DNA of 64,000 bases from JAENVT01 sp039931555 (GTDB taxonomy: Bacteria; Actinomycetota; Acidimicrobiia; Acidimicrobiales; Ilumatobacteraceae), in the NCBI GenBank assembly GCA_039931555.1, contig JBDTRP010000167.1:8808-72807 (forward strand), in the 5' to 3' direction. This document shows, piece by piece, positions 20,408 through 29,364 of this stretch (position 1 is the stretch's first letter; each line of letters opens with the position of its first letter). Under the pieces are notes generated by a model. The model worked only from the letters and a program-made list of their open reading frames with translations, made no database searches and had not been told where the DNA came from. The position numbers and the translations under genes were made by a program.

Positions 20408-21292
20408 GCGCAGACCGACCCCGAGGTCGGTCCATGGCGCCCAGGCAAGGTGGATGCGTGCCCGGGTCGGCGACAGGGCGAACCACGAGATGTCGTTGGG
20501 CCGGCGTGGTGCGGCGACGGGAACCTGCGCACCGGGGCCGGCCATCATCGACCACAGATCGCGGATCGACGTGCTGACCCCCGAGCCGATGTTGACCACC
20601 AGCCCGCCCCCGCGGGCGCCGGCGCGGACCAGGGCGTCGATGGCGTCGTCGACGTAGAGGAAGTCGCGGGTCTGGCGTCCGTCGCCGTGGATCGAAGGGC
20701 TCACGCCGTCGCGGAGCGCATGGGCGAACGAGCTGACCACACCCCCATCGGCTCGCTGGCGTGGCCCGTACACGGTGCTCATGGCCAGCGCCGTGAACTC
20801 GACGGTGTGGTCGGCGCGATACAGGTTCAGCAGGTCGACGATCGCTTTGGCGACGATGCCGTGCAACCCGACGGGGTTCCACGCGTGGCCCTCCTTGATC
20901 GGCAGGTCGCGCATCGGTACATCGCCGTAGAGCGCCGCCCCCGGCAAGGCCGTGACCACCTTCGATCCCTGCATGCGGGCTGCCTCGAGCACCGCCAGCA
21001 TTCCCCGCACCGCATTGCCGGCCTGCACCACTGCGCCGCGCCCCGGCGGTAACCAGGCGAGGTGGTACACCACGTCCGGTGCTCGCAACGCGGCCAACGC
21101 CGAGAACTCTTCGGCGAGCACGTCGAGGGTGTGGATCTTCAACGCGCCACCGGCTGCCCGCGCCTCAGCGAGGTTGGCCAATGACCCGGTGGACAGATCG
21201 TCGATGACGTCGACCGTGTTGCCTTCGGCGATCAACCGATCGACCAGGTGCGATCCGAGGAACCCGGCGCCTCCGACGACCAGTGCGTTCAC
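20396..21292 (-). CDS. SDR-family epimerase-like protein with degenerate active site
   Basis: Extended SDR (NAD-dependent epimerase/dehydratase fold), 298 aa. The Rossmann motif VVGGAGFLGSHLVDRL, the acidic IDDLSTG and the C-terminal TRDFLYVDDAIDAL are intact. The catalytic residues are not: where active enzymes have SSxxVYG this protein has LPGAALYG, and where YxxxK is expected it has LHGIVAK, with Lys present but no Tyr four before it. It may therefore bind nucleotide-sugar without classical chemistry, or act as a scaffold. The GTG at 21292 overlaps the upstream nucleotidyltransferase stop as GTGA. It overlaps cofD convergently by 12 bases. Confidence 0.82.
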   Translation of the reverse strand: MNALVVGGAGFLGSHLVDRLIAEGNTVDVIDDLSTGSLANLAEARAAGGALKIHTLDVLAEEFSALAALRAPDVVYHLAWLPPGRGAVVQAGNAVRGMLAVLEAARMQGSKVVTALPGAALYGDVPMRDLPIKEGHAWNPVGLHGIVAKAIVDLLNLYRADHTVEFTALAMSTVYGPRQRADGGVVSSFAHALRDGVSPSIHGDGRQTRDFLYVDDAIDALVRAGARGGGLVVNIGSGVSTSIRDLWSMMAGPGAQVPVAAPRRPNDISWFALSPTRARIHLAWAPWTDLGVGLRSLV

Positions 21293-22293
21293 GTCGGGTC
21301 GATGGCGGGCCGCAGCTCGTCCGACGCGGATTCGCCGGGCGCGACCCGACCGTGCAGACCCAGCACACTCCGCGTGACGCTGGCCCCAGCGCCGACCTTG
21401 CCCATCACCACCGAGTTTGCCACTGTGGCGTGATCGTCGACGACGGCTCCCGGCAGCAGCACCGAATCTGTGACCGACGAACCGGCGCCGACGGTCACAC
21501 CTTCGGCGACGACGCTGTGGGTGACGGTCGCCGTGGAGTCGACGTGCGCACCGCTGTGCACGCCCACGCAGTTGTGCAGGCGCCGCGTCCCGTCGATGAG
21601 GTCGAGGTTGGCCTGCAGGTACAACGTCGGATTCCCGGCGTCGAGCCAGTAGTCGTCGGTCGCCATCGCAAACAGGCGGCCACCGGCGACGACCTCGGGA
21701 AACGTGACGCGCTCGATCGACACCTTGCGTCCGGCTGGGATGCGCTGCAGCACCGATGGTTCGAGCACGTACGTGCCGCCGTTGATCTGGTTGCTCGGCG
21801 CGGTACCCGGCGCCGGCTTCTCGACAAACCGCTCGACCCTGCCGTCGCTGTCGGTGGCGACGACCCCGAACGACGATGGGTCCTCGACGCCGATCAGGTG
21901 AATGGTCGCTTCCGCCGAGTGCAGCCGATGGAACTCGACCAGCGCGGCGATGTCGAGATCGGTCAGCACATCGCCATTGGCAACCACGAACGTGTCGTCG
22001 ATTCCGCTGAAGTCGGCGGCGAACCGGATTGCGCCGGCCGTGTCGAGCGGCTCGGGCTCGACGGCGTAGCGCAGGGCGACCCCGTTGCACTCACCAGCCG
22101 GGAACGCGTCGACGAACGGTTCCGGCTTGAAGCCGAGCGCCAGGGTGACTTCGGTGACTCCGCCCTTGGCCAGGTTGTCGACCAGCCGTTCGATGATCGG
22201 CACATGCCCGACCGGCAGCATCGGCTTGGGTGTGGTCAGCGTGAGAGGCCGCAGTCGCGTTCCGAAGCCGCCGACCAGTACGACGGCGCGCAT
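21289..22293 (-). CDS. Mannose-1-phosphate guanylyltransferase-like nucleotidyltransferase
   Basis: Sugar-1-phosphate nucleotidyltransferase, 334 aa. N-terminal GT-A-like domain: signature VVLVGGFGTRLRPLTLTTPKPMLPV, metal/sugar residues in VVANGDVLTDLD, FVEKP and NGGTYVLEP. The C-terminal part is a left-handed beta-helix (VHSGAHVDSTATVTHSVVAEG). It is closest in style to actinobacterial GDP-mannose pyrophosphorylases, so it probably makes the GDP-mannose used by gmd; GTP versus other NTP preference cannot be read from sequence. It is coupled at both ends: TGATG with the gene before and GTGA with the SDR after. Confidence 0.87.
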   Translation of the reverse strand: MRAVVLVGGFGTRLRPLTLTTPKPMLPVGHVPIIERLVDNLAKGGVTEVTLALGFKPEPFVDAFPAGECNGVALRYAVEPEPLDTAGAIRFAADFSGIDDTFVVANGDVLTDLDIAALVEFHRLHSAEATIHLIGVEDPSSFGVVATDSDGRVERFVEKPAPGTAPSNQINGGTYVLEPSVLQRIPAGRKVSIERVTFPEVVAGGRLFAMATDDYWLDAGNPTLYLQANLDLIDGTRRLHNCVGVHSGAHVDSTATVTHSVVAEGVTVGAGSSVTDSVLLPGAVVDDHATVANSVVMGKVGAGASVTRSVLGLHGRVAPGESASDELRPAIDPT

Positions 22294-23189
22294 CAGCCGC
22301 CGGTGGTGGTGGGCGCCGGTGCAGTGGTGCTGGTCGACACGGGTTCGGTCGTGAGGGCGCTACCGCCGGCAACCGATGTCGTGGTCTCGCCGGGGATCGT
22401 CGTGCTTTCGGGCACCGGTGGGACCAAGGTGGTCGCGCCGACAATGGTGGTTGGCGGGGCAACGTTGCCGCCGTCAGACGCGCCGAGCGTGGGCAGCTGG
22501 GCGGCCCAGTCTGCCTGCGGGATTGTGGTGCCCTTCGGGACGAAGGCAACAGTGAACACCATGCCGTCGTTGGTAATGCGGATGTTGTTGAAGTCGGTGA
22601 CGACGTCGTGGAAATCGGGCTTGTCGAAGTGGTCCCACACACGGACGATGAGATCGGTGTCCTTGCCGTTGCACTTGAAATCCTTCGTCGACCACTTGTC
22701 GCCGCCCTGGTCTTTCGGCAGGACGAGTTCTGTGTCGGTCAACTTGATGTCATAGACATCGAGGAACACGCCGAGCTTGGCCCGGTTACCCGAGGCTTTG
22801 GTGGAATACGGGTGGTAGTGGATGATGCCGTCGCCGTGGCTGTGCACACCGAGGGTTTTGAACTTCTCGTTCAGCAGCACCTGGGCGCCGGTGGAATCGA
22901 TCCCGGTCTCTTCCTTCGTCCCAGTGATCTTCGGCTGGAAGGTGTCGCAGATGTAAATACCGAATGCGGCGTGCCAGTGCGCATCAGTGTTGGTGCCGTC
23001 GTTGACCCTCGGAACGCCGGAGCCATTGCTCGGTCGGCTCTGGCGGCCGTAGACGATCGCGAACAGCCCCAGGAGGACGACGAGAACCACAGCGATCGGG
23101 AAAACAGAGCCGCCCTGGAAGCGGACCTTCTTGCCCTTGCCTCGCGAGGCGAGCCTGGCAACTTTTTTGGCAGATGATGACGGAGCCAC
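22293..23189 (-). CDS. Membrane-anchored His-rich protein with Thr/Pro tail
   Basis: Protein of 298 aa, not assigned. A basic N-terminus (KKVARLASRGKGKKVRF) and one membrane span (VFPIAVVLVVLLGLFAIVYG) anchor an extracytoplasmic domain. That domain is rich in paired histidines: DAHWHAAFGIYICD and VHSHGDGIIHYHPYS, a spacing that suggests metal binding. A C-terminal tail of about 60 residues is dominated by Thr, Pro, Ser and Val, like a wall-spanning linker or glycosylated stalk. The start is GTG at 23189. It sits in the glycosyltransferase run, 39 bases after a GT4, and overlaps the nucleotidyltransferase start as TGATG. A metal- or cell-wall-related role is guesswork. Confidence 0.75.
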   Translation of the reverse strand: MAPSSSAKKVARLASRGKGKKVRFQGGSVFPIAVVLVVLLGLFAIVYGRQSRPSNGSGVPRVNDGTNTDAHWHAAFGIYICDTFQPKITGTKEETGIDSTGAQVLLNEKFKTLGVHSHGDGIIHYHPYSTKASGNRAKLGVFLDVYDIKLTDTELVLPKDQGGDKWSTKDFKCNGKDTDLIVRVWDHFDKPDFHDVVTDFNNIRITNDGMVFTVAFVPKGTTIPQADWAAQLPTLGASDGGNVAPPTTIVGATTLVPPVPESTTIPGETTTSVAGGSALTTEPVSTSTTAPAPTTTGG

Positions 23190-23228
23190 GAAGATGCGAG
23201 GCTATCGCCTCCCCGAATCAAAACTGAG

Positions 23229-24464
23229 TCATCGCTGGTTCAACTCGACAATCAGATCGGCGTAGGCACGGGCAACCGCTGCCGGCGACGCCGCCGACTC
23301 GACCCATCGCCGCCCGGCGGCCCCCATCGCGTCACGCCCGGCCAGGTCGCCGGCCAGCCGTTGCAACGCTTCGCGCAGTGCCTCGGGATCATCGGGCGGC
23401 ACACACACGCCGCCCCCCGACTCGGCAAGGATGCGCGGGACCTCGGTGCCCGCGTCGATCGAGGCCAGGACAGGCCGGCCCGCGGCAAGGATCGAATACG
23501 TCTTCGAAGGCACGCTGACCCTCCCGAGACCGGCCTTCAACGGCACGAGGTGGATGTCGCCGGTGGCCAACACCTCGGGAAGCCGATCTGCCGGCTGGTA
23601 GCCGGAGAACCGAATGTTGGTGATCCCACCGGCACGTTCGGCCAGTGACGCCCGCGCCGCACCGTCGCCGTTGATCACGAAGGTCAGTTCGGGCAAGACG
23701 CTGGCCGTGTCGACCACCATCTCCAGCGACTGCGAGAAGCCCACGTTGCCGGCGTACAGCACCACCGTTTCGGACCCGATGCCGAGCTCCGCACGCAACG
23801 CGGTCATCCGCTCGCGCGGCCGGATCGCATCGGTGTCGACGAAGTTCGGGATGACCCGCACATCGGCACGCCTCGATGGTCGAACCTTGGCGGCGACGTT
23901 GGCGCGCAGATCGCTGCTCAACACCGTCACCGCTGCGGCGCGGTGATAGCTGACACGCTCGAGCCACCTTGCTGCAGCGATGATCCGCCGGTTCGTGATG
24001 GCCCCGGTCTCGATGGCAGCGTCGGGGAACACGTCTTGGATGTTGAAGATCAACGGCCCGCGACGGAACACGTGCGTGCCCCAACCGGTCAGGCCCAGCG
24101 TCAGCGGCGGCGACATGGCGATCACCGCGTCGACACGTCCGCCGCGCAACGACGACAGGCCGGCCACGGCACTGAACCCGGCGAAGCCGGCGGCGCGGCG
24201 CACGAGGTTGCGCTTGTCGCCACCCGAGAAGGGGTTGACCCGAGTGATCGAGCCCCACCCGGTCAACTCGTGACGTGACCAGCGCGCCCGCCAACCGGGC
24301 TCGACCGCGTGATCGCGATACCACGGCAACGCAGTGACGACGTGCATCTCATGACCGAGGTCGGCGAGCTCACGGACGATCCGGGTCATGACCACTCCGG
24401 TCGGCGCGGTGTCGGGTTCGAAGTGCGGGCACAGGATCGCGATGCGAAGTCGGTGCGGGTTCAT
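23229..24464 (-). CDS. Glycosyltransferase family 4 (WbuB-like)
   Basis: GT-B glycosyltransferase of 411 aa in the WbuB/aminosugar-transferase style: N-terminal ILCPHFEPDTAPTGVVMTRIV, then LIFNIQDVFPDAAIETGAI, which is typical of this subgroup. The C-terminal domain has VLYAGNVGFSQSLEMVVDTA and VPLKAGLGRVSVPSKTYSILAAGRP. It likely transfers a sugar to a lipid-linked glycan on the cytoplasmic face. The ATG at 24464 overlaps the stop of the preceding GT4 as ATGA. It is the third of three consecutive GT4 genes. Confidence 0.88.
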   Translation of the reverse strand: MNPHRLRIAILCPHFEPDTAPTGVVMTRIVRELADLGHEMHVVTALPWYRDHAVEPGWRARWSRHELTGWGSITRVNPFSGGDKRNLVRRAAGFAGFSAVAGLSSLRGGRVDAVIAMSPPLTLGLTGWGTHVFRRGPLIFNIQDVFPDAAIETGAITNRRIIAAARWLERVSYHRAAAVTVLSSDLRANVAAKVRPSRRADVRVIPNFVDTDAIRPRERMTALRAELGIGSETVVLYAGNVGFSQSLEMVVDTASVLPELTFVINGDGAARASLAERAGGITNIRFSGYQPADRLPEVLATGDIHLVPLKAGLGRVSVPSKTYSILAAGRPVLASIDAGTEVPRILAESGGGVCVPPDDPEALREALQRLAGDLAGRDAMGAAGRRWVESAASPAAVARAYADLIVELNQR

Positions 24465-25564
24465 GCTTGCCCGAGCGCCTTCGCATACGCCGCGGCCAGC
24501 GCGGCACCGGACGCGACGGCGGTGAACTGGGCGGCACGTCGCCGCCCTGCCGCGACCATCACCGACCGATCGCGGCCGACACGTTCGAGGGCATCGGACC
24601 ACGCGTCGATCACGAGCGGCAGCACCAGGCCTGCACCATCGACGACGGCGGGGATGCACGTCGCGTTGCTGGCCACGACCGGGCAGCCGAGCGCCATCGC
24701 CTCGATCAACGGTGCGCCGAAACCCTCGTACTGGCTGGGGAAGACCATGGCCTCGGCCATCTTCAGCAAGCCGTTGCGATCGGCAGCCGCCACCCGCCCG
24801 AGACGCAGGACTCGCGGATCGTTCGCCGATTGCACCTCGGCTTCTGCCGTGCCACTCCCTCCGATCAGCACGAGTCGCAACCCGGGGTCACGCCACCTCG
24901 TCGCCAGCAGGTCGAGCAGAAAGCGGTGGTTCTTGTGATGGTTCGTGACCGCGGGGTACACGATCACGGGTCCGTCGCCGAGCGCGAACCGATGCCGAAG
25001 TGCGGCAGCGTCGGTGACGTCGGTCAGTAGGGCGGGTTCGAACCCGTGCGGCACCACCATGACCTTCGACGGATCTGCGTCGTAGGCGTCGATCACGGAG
25101 GTACGGACGTAGTCACTGGGCACTGTGACGACGGTTGCACCGCGCACGGACCGGCCGATCGCGGTCGCCAGATAGGCGCGCTTCTTGCGGCTGAAGTACT
25201 CCGGGTAGGTGCGGTACTGCAGATCGTGAATCGTCAACACGTACGGCCGAACCGCACCGAGGGGAGCGGTGCCACCGCCATGATGGCGGAGATCGGCGCT
25301 CGACGATCGTCGTCGGAACCAGGTCACCTCGCCGAGGATCCGCCGGCCGCGCGATGCACCGTCGAACGAGGCGACCACCGTGGGGAACAGAGTCGAGAGG
25401 TCCGGATGGGCATCAGCGAAGCGGTCCACGACATACAGCGTCGGCCGGAAGTGTGGCGCCGCCTCGGCCAGCCCGAGGAGTTGACGAACGAGATACTCCT
25501 CGGACCCGCCGACCTCGCCCGGAACACACCACAGCAGGTTCACGCCGATCGCCGAATCTCCCAT
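24461..25564 (-). CDS. Glycosyltransferase family 4
   Basis: GT-B glycosyltransferase, 367 aa: VNLLWCVPGEVGGSEEYLVRQL at the N-terminus, LTIHDLQYRTYPEYFS in the acceptor domain, VIVYPAVTNHHKNHRFLLDL, and the nucleotide-sugar motif FPSQYEGFGAPLIEAMALG. Similar to mannosyltransferases of O-antigen clusters; specificity unknown. The start at 25564 overlaps the previous stop by one base (TGATG), and the end overlaps the next start (ATGA). This marks a tightly coupled GT4-GT4-GT4 operon. Confidence 0.88.
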   Translation of the reverse strand: MGDSAIGVNLLWCVPGEVGGSEEYLVRQLLGLAEAAPHFRPTLYVVDRFADAHPDLSTLFPTVVASFDGASRGRRILGEVTWFRRRSSSADLRHHGGGTAPLGAVRPYVLTIHDLQYRTYPEYFSRKKRAYLATAIGRSVRGATVVTVPSDYVRTSVIDAYDADPSKVMVVPHGFEPALLTDVTDAAALRHRFALGDGPVIVYPAVTNHHKNHRFLLDLLATRWRDPGLRLVLIGGSGTAEAEVQSANDPRVLRLGRVAAADRNGLLKMAEAMVFPSQYEGFGAPLIEAMALGCPVVASNATCIPAVVDGAGLVLPLVIDAWSDALERVGRDRSVMVAAGRRRAAQFTAVASGAALAAAYAKALGQA

Positions 25565-26640
25565 CAGCACAGCTCCCGATACACCTCGGCGGTCAAGCGG
25601 GCGGTCTCCTGCCACGTCGCCCGGTCGGCGCGGGCCACACCCTCGGTCGCCAGCACGTGACGACGCGCCGCGGCCTCGGCGATGCCGCGGGCGATGTCGG
25701 CAGGGTTCGACGGATCGACGAGTACGGCCGCCCCGCCGGCGGTCTCCTCGGTCGCCGTGCCCCTGCTGGTGACGACCGGCGTGCCCTGGGCCATGGCTTC
25801 CAGCACCGGCAACCCGTACCCCTCACGCGCGCTCGGATAGCAGAACACCTCGGCCCCGGCGTACAACCCACCGAGGTCTGCCGTCGGGACGAAGCCGATG
25901 AACCGGGTGTCGCCGAGGGATGGGATGTCGATGTCGCCCCACCCTTCGGCACCGGCGACGACCAGCGGCAGCGGCTCGTCCAGCAGGGCCACCGCCTCCA
26001 CGAGCCCGCGCAAGTTCTTGCGCGGCTCGACCGTGCCGACGAACAGCAGGTAGCGCTCCGGCAGGTGATGCAACGCAACCACGCGGGCGACCTCGGCGGC
26101 GTCGACCCTTGCGGCGTCGACCCCGAGCGGCACGAGGCGCAGGCGCTGCCCCGGGATTCCCGCGGCGACGCAGTCGTCCATCGTCGCTTCGCTGCTGCAC
26201 AACACGAGGTCGGCGCGTCGACGGATCTGATCGAGGCTGCGGCGAAAGATGCTGTTGCCGCGACGGGTGAAGTGCGATGGGTCGTGCAGGAACGCAAGAT
26301 CGTGCACGGTCACCACCATCGGCGCGTCGCTGGCGCAGGGGATCAGGGTGGTCGCGTGGGCCACGTCGACCGGCCCAGTGGCGCGCTCGACCTTCGGCCA
26401 ACCTCGGCGCAACCACAGGTCGTACAGCAGCGGCCCACCCACCGGGAGGTGGGCGATCGGTACGACCGGCGACCACGGCTCGCTGGGCACATGCTTGTGG
26501 CGCCCGGCGACTCCGAGCAGCGTCACATCGCGCTCGCCCGCCATTGCCTCGGCAACGCGCATCGCCGCAACTCCTGTGCCTCCCGGCACCCGGTGCCAGC
26601 ATTGTTCCAGGGTGTAGGCGACACGCACGGCCCCCATCAT
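25564..26640 (-). CDS. Glycosyltransferase family 4
   Basis: GT-B glycosyltransferase, 358 aa, first gene of the glycan operon running leftward to 20396. It shows VPGGTGVAAMRVAEAM (glycine-rich acceptor loop), VTVHDLAFLHDPSHFTRRG, FVGTVEPRKNLRGLVEAV and CYPSAREGYGLPVLEAMAQG. The tandem ATGs at 26640 and 26637 are both possible starts. The divergent ferritin-like gene begins at 26672, so both promoters must lie in about 31 bases or overlap the coding ends. Confidence 0.88.
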   Translation of the reverse strand: MMGAVRVAYTLEQCWHRVPGGTGVAAMRVAEAMAGERDVTLLGVAGRHKHVPSEPWSPVVPIAHLPVGGPLLYDLWLRRGWPKVERATGPVDVAHATTLIPCASDAPMVVTVHDLAFLHDPSHFTRRGNSIFRRSLDQIRRRADLVLCSSEATMDDCVAAGIPGQRLRLVPLGVDAARVDAAEVARVVALHHLPERYLLFVGTVEPRKNLRGLVEAVALLDEPLPLVVAGAEGWGDIDIPSLGDTRFIGFVPTADLGGLYAGAEVFCYPSAREGYGLPVLEAMAQGTPVVTSRGTATEETAGGAAVLVDPSNPADIARGIAEAAARRHVLATEGVARADRATWQETARLTAEVYRELC

Positions 26641-26671
26641 GGCGCGCCGCGCTTTCGTCTACGCTTTTCTC

Positions 26672-27466
26672 ATGCGCAAGCAGTTACCACCAACCGCGCT
26701 CCAGCGCGACTCGCGATTTCACCGCATCACGACCGAGGAACGCTTCGCCGACGAACGACCCAACGACCAGGGTCAGGATCGCCGGATGGATCCCGAGTCG
26801 ACCGAGTCGTTCGACCGGGCCCGGCGACAGATGCACGGAATCTTCGTCGGTGAGATCCAGGCGCTCGAGGGCGCCGGGCGCACCGCGTTCGACTACACCA
26901 CGGAGGAGACTCCGTTGCAGATGAAGCTCGACATGGCCAGGCAGTGCTGGGACGAGGCCCGCCATGTCGAGATCAGCCTGCGCCTCGGCGAGCACATGGG
27001 GACCGAGGTCGGCGAGTTCAGCGAGGCGGTCACGCTGTTCGAGGCAGCGTGTCATTCGGACCCCGTGTTCCGCCTTGCCGGGGTGAACCGGGCGCTCGAG
27101 GGTTTGGCAATCGACGTCTTCACGACCATGCGCGACTTCGCCGGCGACATGAACGATCCGGTGTTGTACTTCTGCGAGGACTGGATGCTGGCCGACGAGG
27201 TGACCCACGTCAAGATGGGCAGCACGTGGCTGCGCGAGCTCACCAAGGACGACAAGGGTCGCCAGACCCGGGCCCTCGAGTTCCAGCGCACGGTCGACGG
27301 CTTGTTCAACTTCCGCGGCAACCGCGGCGAAGACCGCGAGGCGGCCATTCGCCTGGCCCGCACGTTCCGCGAGATGGCCGGCTTCCAGAAGGAAGAGATC
27401 GACGAGATCGCCGAGATGTCTCGGGTGCAACGCGAGGAGCACCGGGTACCGGCGAGCGCGTACTAG
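26672..27466 (+). CDS. Ferritin-like (DUF455-type) putative di-iron protein
   Basis: Protein of 264 aa with a four-helix di-iron carboxylate pattern: GEIQALEGAGRTA (Glu), CWDEARHVEISL (ExxH), NRALEGLAIDVF (Glu) and LADEVTHVKMGS (ExxH). This is the ferritin-like DUF455/YciF-type superfamily, so two metal ions are expected, but the reaction is unknown. The ATG at 26672 is preferred over 26639 because a TACGCT box ends 6 bases upstream (leaderless) and the longer version would overlap the divergent GT4 start. It converges on the NicX-like gene, sharing CTAG at 27463-27466. Possible link: an oxidase for the neighbouring pyridine-type island, unproven. Confidence 0.78.
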   Translation: MRKQLPPTALQRDSRFHRITTEERFADERPNDQGQDRRMDPESTESFDRARRQMHGIFVGEIQALEGAGRTAFDYTTEETPLQMKLDMARQCWDEARHVEISLRLGEHMGTEVGEFSEAVTLFEAACHSDPVFRLAGVNRALEGLAIDVFTTMRDFAGDMNDPVLYFCEDWMLADEVTHVKMGSTWLRELTKDDKGRQTRALEFQRTVDGLFNFRGNRGEDREAAIRLARTFREMAGFQKEEIDEIAEMSRVQREEHRVPASAY

Positions 27467-28509
27467 CCCGTCGGGGCACGCAGCTCGGCGACGAGCTCGC
27501 CGTGCTCGACCACCGCAATCCCGTCGAGGGCGACGGTACAGGCTCGCATCGGGAGGTCGAAGTGCCCTGCCGTGAAACGACCGGCCGTTTCGTTGGCACC
27601 GGTCGAGTACAAGAAGCTGCCTGCCAATGCCCGCGCCTCGGTACCCCACGTTTCGCGACGGTCGTACAGCTCGACGGCCTCCCAGCGTGCCGCCTCGTTC
27701 ATGCCCCACCCGACGTGGCTCGTCGCGTAGCTGGCCCGGTCACCGAACGACGCCAGGTACGAGCGGAACAGCTGGGCATCGACGCCGCTACCGCCGATCT
27801 CGGTGATGTGATCGTCGACGATGGTCATCTCGATCGGTGACTCGACGATGCGGTTGAACGTGAGGTTGAGGTCACCGGGTGACATCACCAGCACGCCGCC
27901 CACCGAGTGCGCTGCAGGAAAGGCGATCACCAGTCCCCCGGGCCAGTGGGCGATGGAGCCCGGGCCATTCGTCACACCGGTCGAGCCCGCCGTGACGGCG
28001 CCGGTCAGGTCGATGCTGAGATCAGTGCCGGCGTCGCTGGTGACGCGCATCTCAGCCGCGCTGCGCAGGCGCTGGTGGGCGAGATCCACGCGTCGGGGAA
28101 GATCGGCGTCCCACCCCAGTCGTTCGAAGATGTCGGGATGCTCGTTGGAGATCATCAGCACCCTCGTGCCGGTGGCCAGGATCGCGCCGAGCTCGGGGGC
28201 GTGCAACAGGCCTTCGACCGTGCAGTCGACCACCAGCGCCGCCGACGACAGCGCGGCGATGACACCGGGGTTCCCGCCGATCGCCTGAGACGCTCCCGTC
28301 GATCGGATCGGCACGGGATGCGTCGATGCCGGCGTTGGCACGACGACATCGAAGACTCGGCCGCCCAGCGACTGCGCTGCCAGCCTGGCCGTGTCGACCA
28401 GGGCGGGACGGCTCTGCGATTCGCTCAGCAGGGCGACGACTTCGCCGCCGACCAGGCCGCACCGCGCCAGCTGTGCCGCGAACGCTTCGATGTAGCGCCA
28501 TTCGGTCAT
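27463..28509 (-). CDS. NicX-like 2,5-dihydroxypyridine 5,6-dioxygenase
   Basis: Fe(II)-dependent extradiol dioxygenase with the fold of M29 aminopeptidases, 348 aa (NicX of Pseudomonas is 350). Family enzymes open 2,5-dihydroxypyridine to N-formylmaleamate in nicotinate degradation. The metal ligands are in place: His265 in SHVGWG, then His316 and Asp318 in GHFDLPMRAC, with the intervening FLYSTGANE also matching NicX. The start ATG 28509 overlaps the alpha/beta hydrolase stop (ATGA). The next step in the known pathway is an alpha/beta-hydrolase deformylase, which is the gene just upstream. The substrate here could be another hydroxypyridine or catechol-like ring. Confidence 0.85.
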   Translation of the reverse strand: MTEWRYIEAFAAQLARCGLVGGEVVALLSESQSRPALVDTARLAAQSLGGRVFDVVVPTPASTHPVPIRSTGASQAIGGNPGVIAALSSAALVVDCTVEGLLHAPELGAILATGTRVLMISNEHPDIFERLGWDADLPRRVDLAHQRLRSAAEMRVTSDAGTDLSIDLTGAVTAGSTGVTNGPGSIAHWPGGLVIAFPAAHSVGGVLVMSPGDLNLTFNRIVESPIEMTIVDDHITEIGGSGVDAQLFRSYLASFGDRASYATSHVGWGMNEAARWEAVELYDRRETWGTEARALAGSFLYSTGANETAGRFTAGHFDLPMRACTVALDGIAVVEHGELVAELRAPTG

Positions 28510-29315
28510 CGATCTGCCGCCGTCGCCGACGAGCGCTGCATGTGGTCGTCGAGCAGCTGATTGACCGCATCGGGCGCCTCGACGTTCAGCAGGTGCCCGG
28601 CATGCGGGACCACGACGAGCCGAGCGTGCGGGATCAGATCGGCGAGGGCGAAGGCATAGGCCACGGGTGTCTCCTCGTCGAGCTCGCCGACCACGCACAA
28701 CGTTGGCGCGGTGATCGCCGGCAACAAGGCCCGGCTGTCGTGAGTGACGAGGCAGTCGATGGCCCGGCGCATCCCACCGCTCGTCACGCGGGCCATCGCC
28801 GCCCGCTGACCGGCCAGCGCTTCGGGTGAGATGTGCGGACCGGCGATCGAGGCCAACACTCGGTCCGCGAAGTCAGTGGGCTCGAGCCCTTCGTCGAGCG
28901 GGGCGAGGCGCGACGCACGCCACTCGTGCGGCTTGGTGCCATCGAGGCCGAACACCGGGCTGGTCGACAAGAGGGTGAGGCTGTGCACCCTCGATGGAGC
29001 CCGAGCGGCAACGTACTGGGCGATCATCCCGCCGAACGAGATCCCGGCGAGGTGCACAGCATCGGCTCCGAGCACGTCGATGAAGGCCACGACCGCGTCG
29101 GCCAGCGCAGTGAACGTCATGTCGACGTCGAGTGCAGCGGATGCTCCGTACCCCGGCAGGTCCCACGCCACGACTCGGCGCCCATTTGCCAAGGCCCGGA
29201 GTTGCGGCTCCCACGAGAGCCGACTCCCGCCGAGGCCGTGCAGCAGCACCAGGGGCGCGCCGTGGCCTGCCTCGCGCCAGGCGAACCGCTCGCCGTCGAC
29301 ATCGGACGCTCGCAT
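28506..29315 (-). CDS. Alpha/beta hydrolase, NicD-like candidate
   Basis: Alpha/beta hydrolase of 269 aa. Oxyanion region LLHGLGGSRLSW, nucleophile elbow GISFGGM (Ser93), acid region CVVGELDEETP and catalytic His in PHAGHLLNVEAP. Many families share this fold (PcaD-type lactonases, ring-fission product hydrolases). Pairing with a NicX-like gene by a 4-base overlap points to N-formylmaleamate deformylase (NicD-type) as the best guess. ATG 29315 is preferred over the GTG at 29318. Transcription probably starts near the divergent operator at 29348-29364. Confidence 0.82.
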   Translation of the reverse strand: MRASDVDGERFAWREAGHGAPLVLLHGLGGSRLSWEPQLRALANGRRVVAWDLPGYGASAALDVDMTFTALADAVVAFIDVLGADAVHLAGISFGGMIAQYVAARAPSRVHSLTLLSTSPVFGLDGTKPHEWRASRLAPLDEGLEPTDFADRVLASIAGPHISPEALAGQRAAMARVTSGGMRRAIDCLVTHDSRALLPAITAPTLCVVGELDEETPVAYAFALADLIPHARLVVVPHAGHLLNVEAPDAVNQLLDDHMQRSSATAADR

Positions 29316-29347
29316 CACGTGCGTAGTCTTTCCTGCTCACCGATATT

Positions 29348-29364
29348 TGTCAACGGTGTTGACA
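29348..29364. promoter_or_regulatory. Perfect 7-3-7 operator covering two divergent -35 boxes
   Basis: TGTCAACGGTGTTGACA is a perfect inverted repeat with 7-base arms and a 3-base centre. Each arm contains TTGACA, the ideal -35 hexamer, one on each strand. For the plus strand, CACAAT (29382-29387) follows after exactly 17 bases and would start transcription at about the ATG at 29395. A protein bound here would block both the hydrolase-dioxygenase and the dehydrogenase-regulator units. The TetR-family product at 30573-31220 is the obvious candidate. Confidence 0.75.

Noticed and set aside
25025..25060. GGGTTCGAACCC-like T-arm sequence, possible tRNA
   Set aside because: It lies inside a GT4 coding sequence (PHGFEPALL), and no acceptor stem, D-arm or anticodon arm can be built around it.
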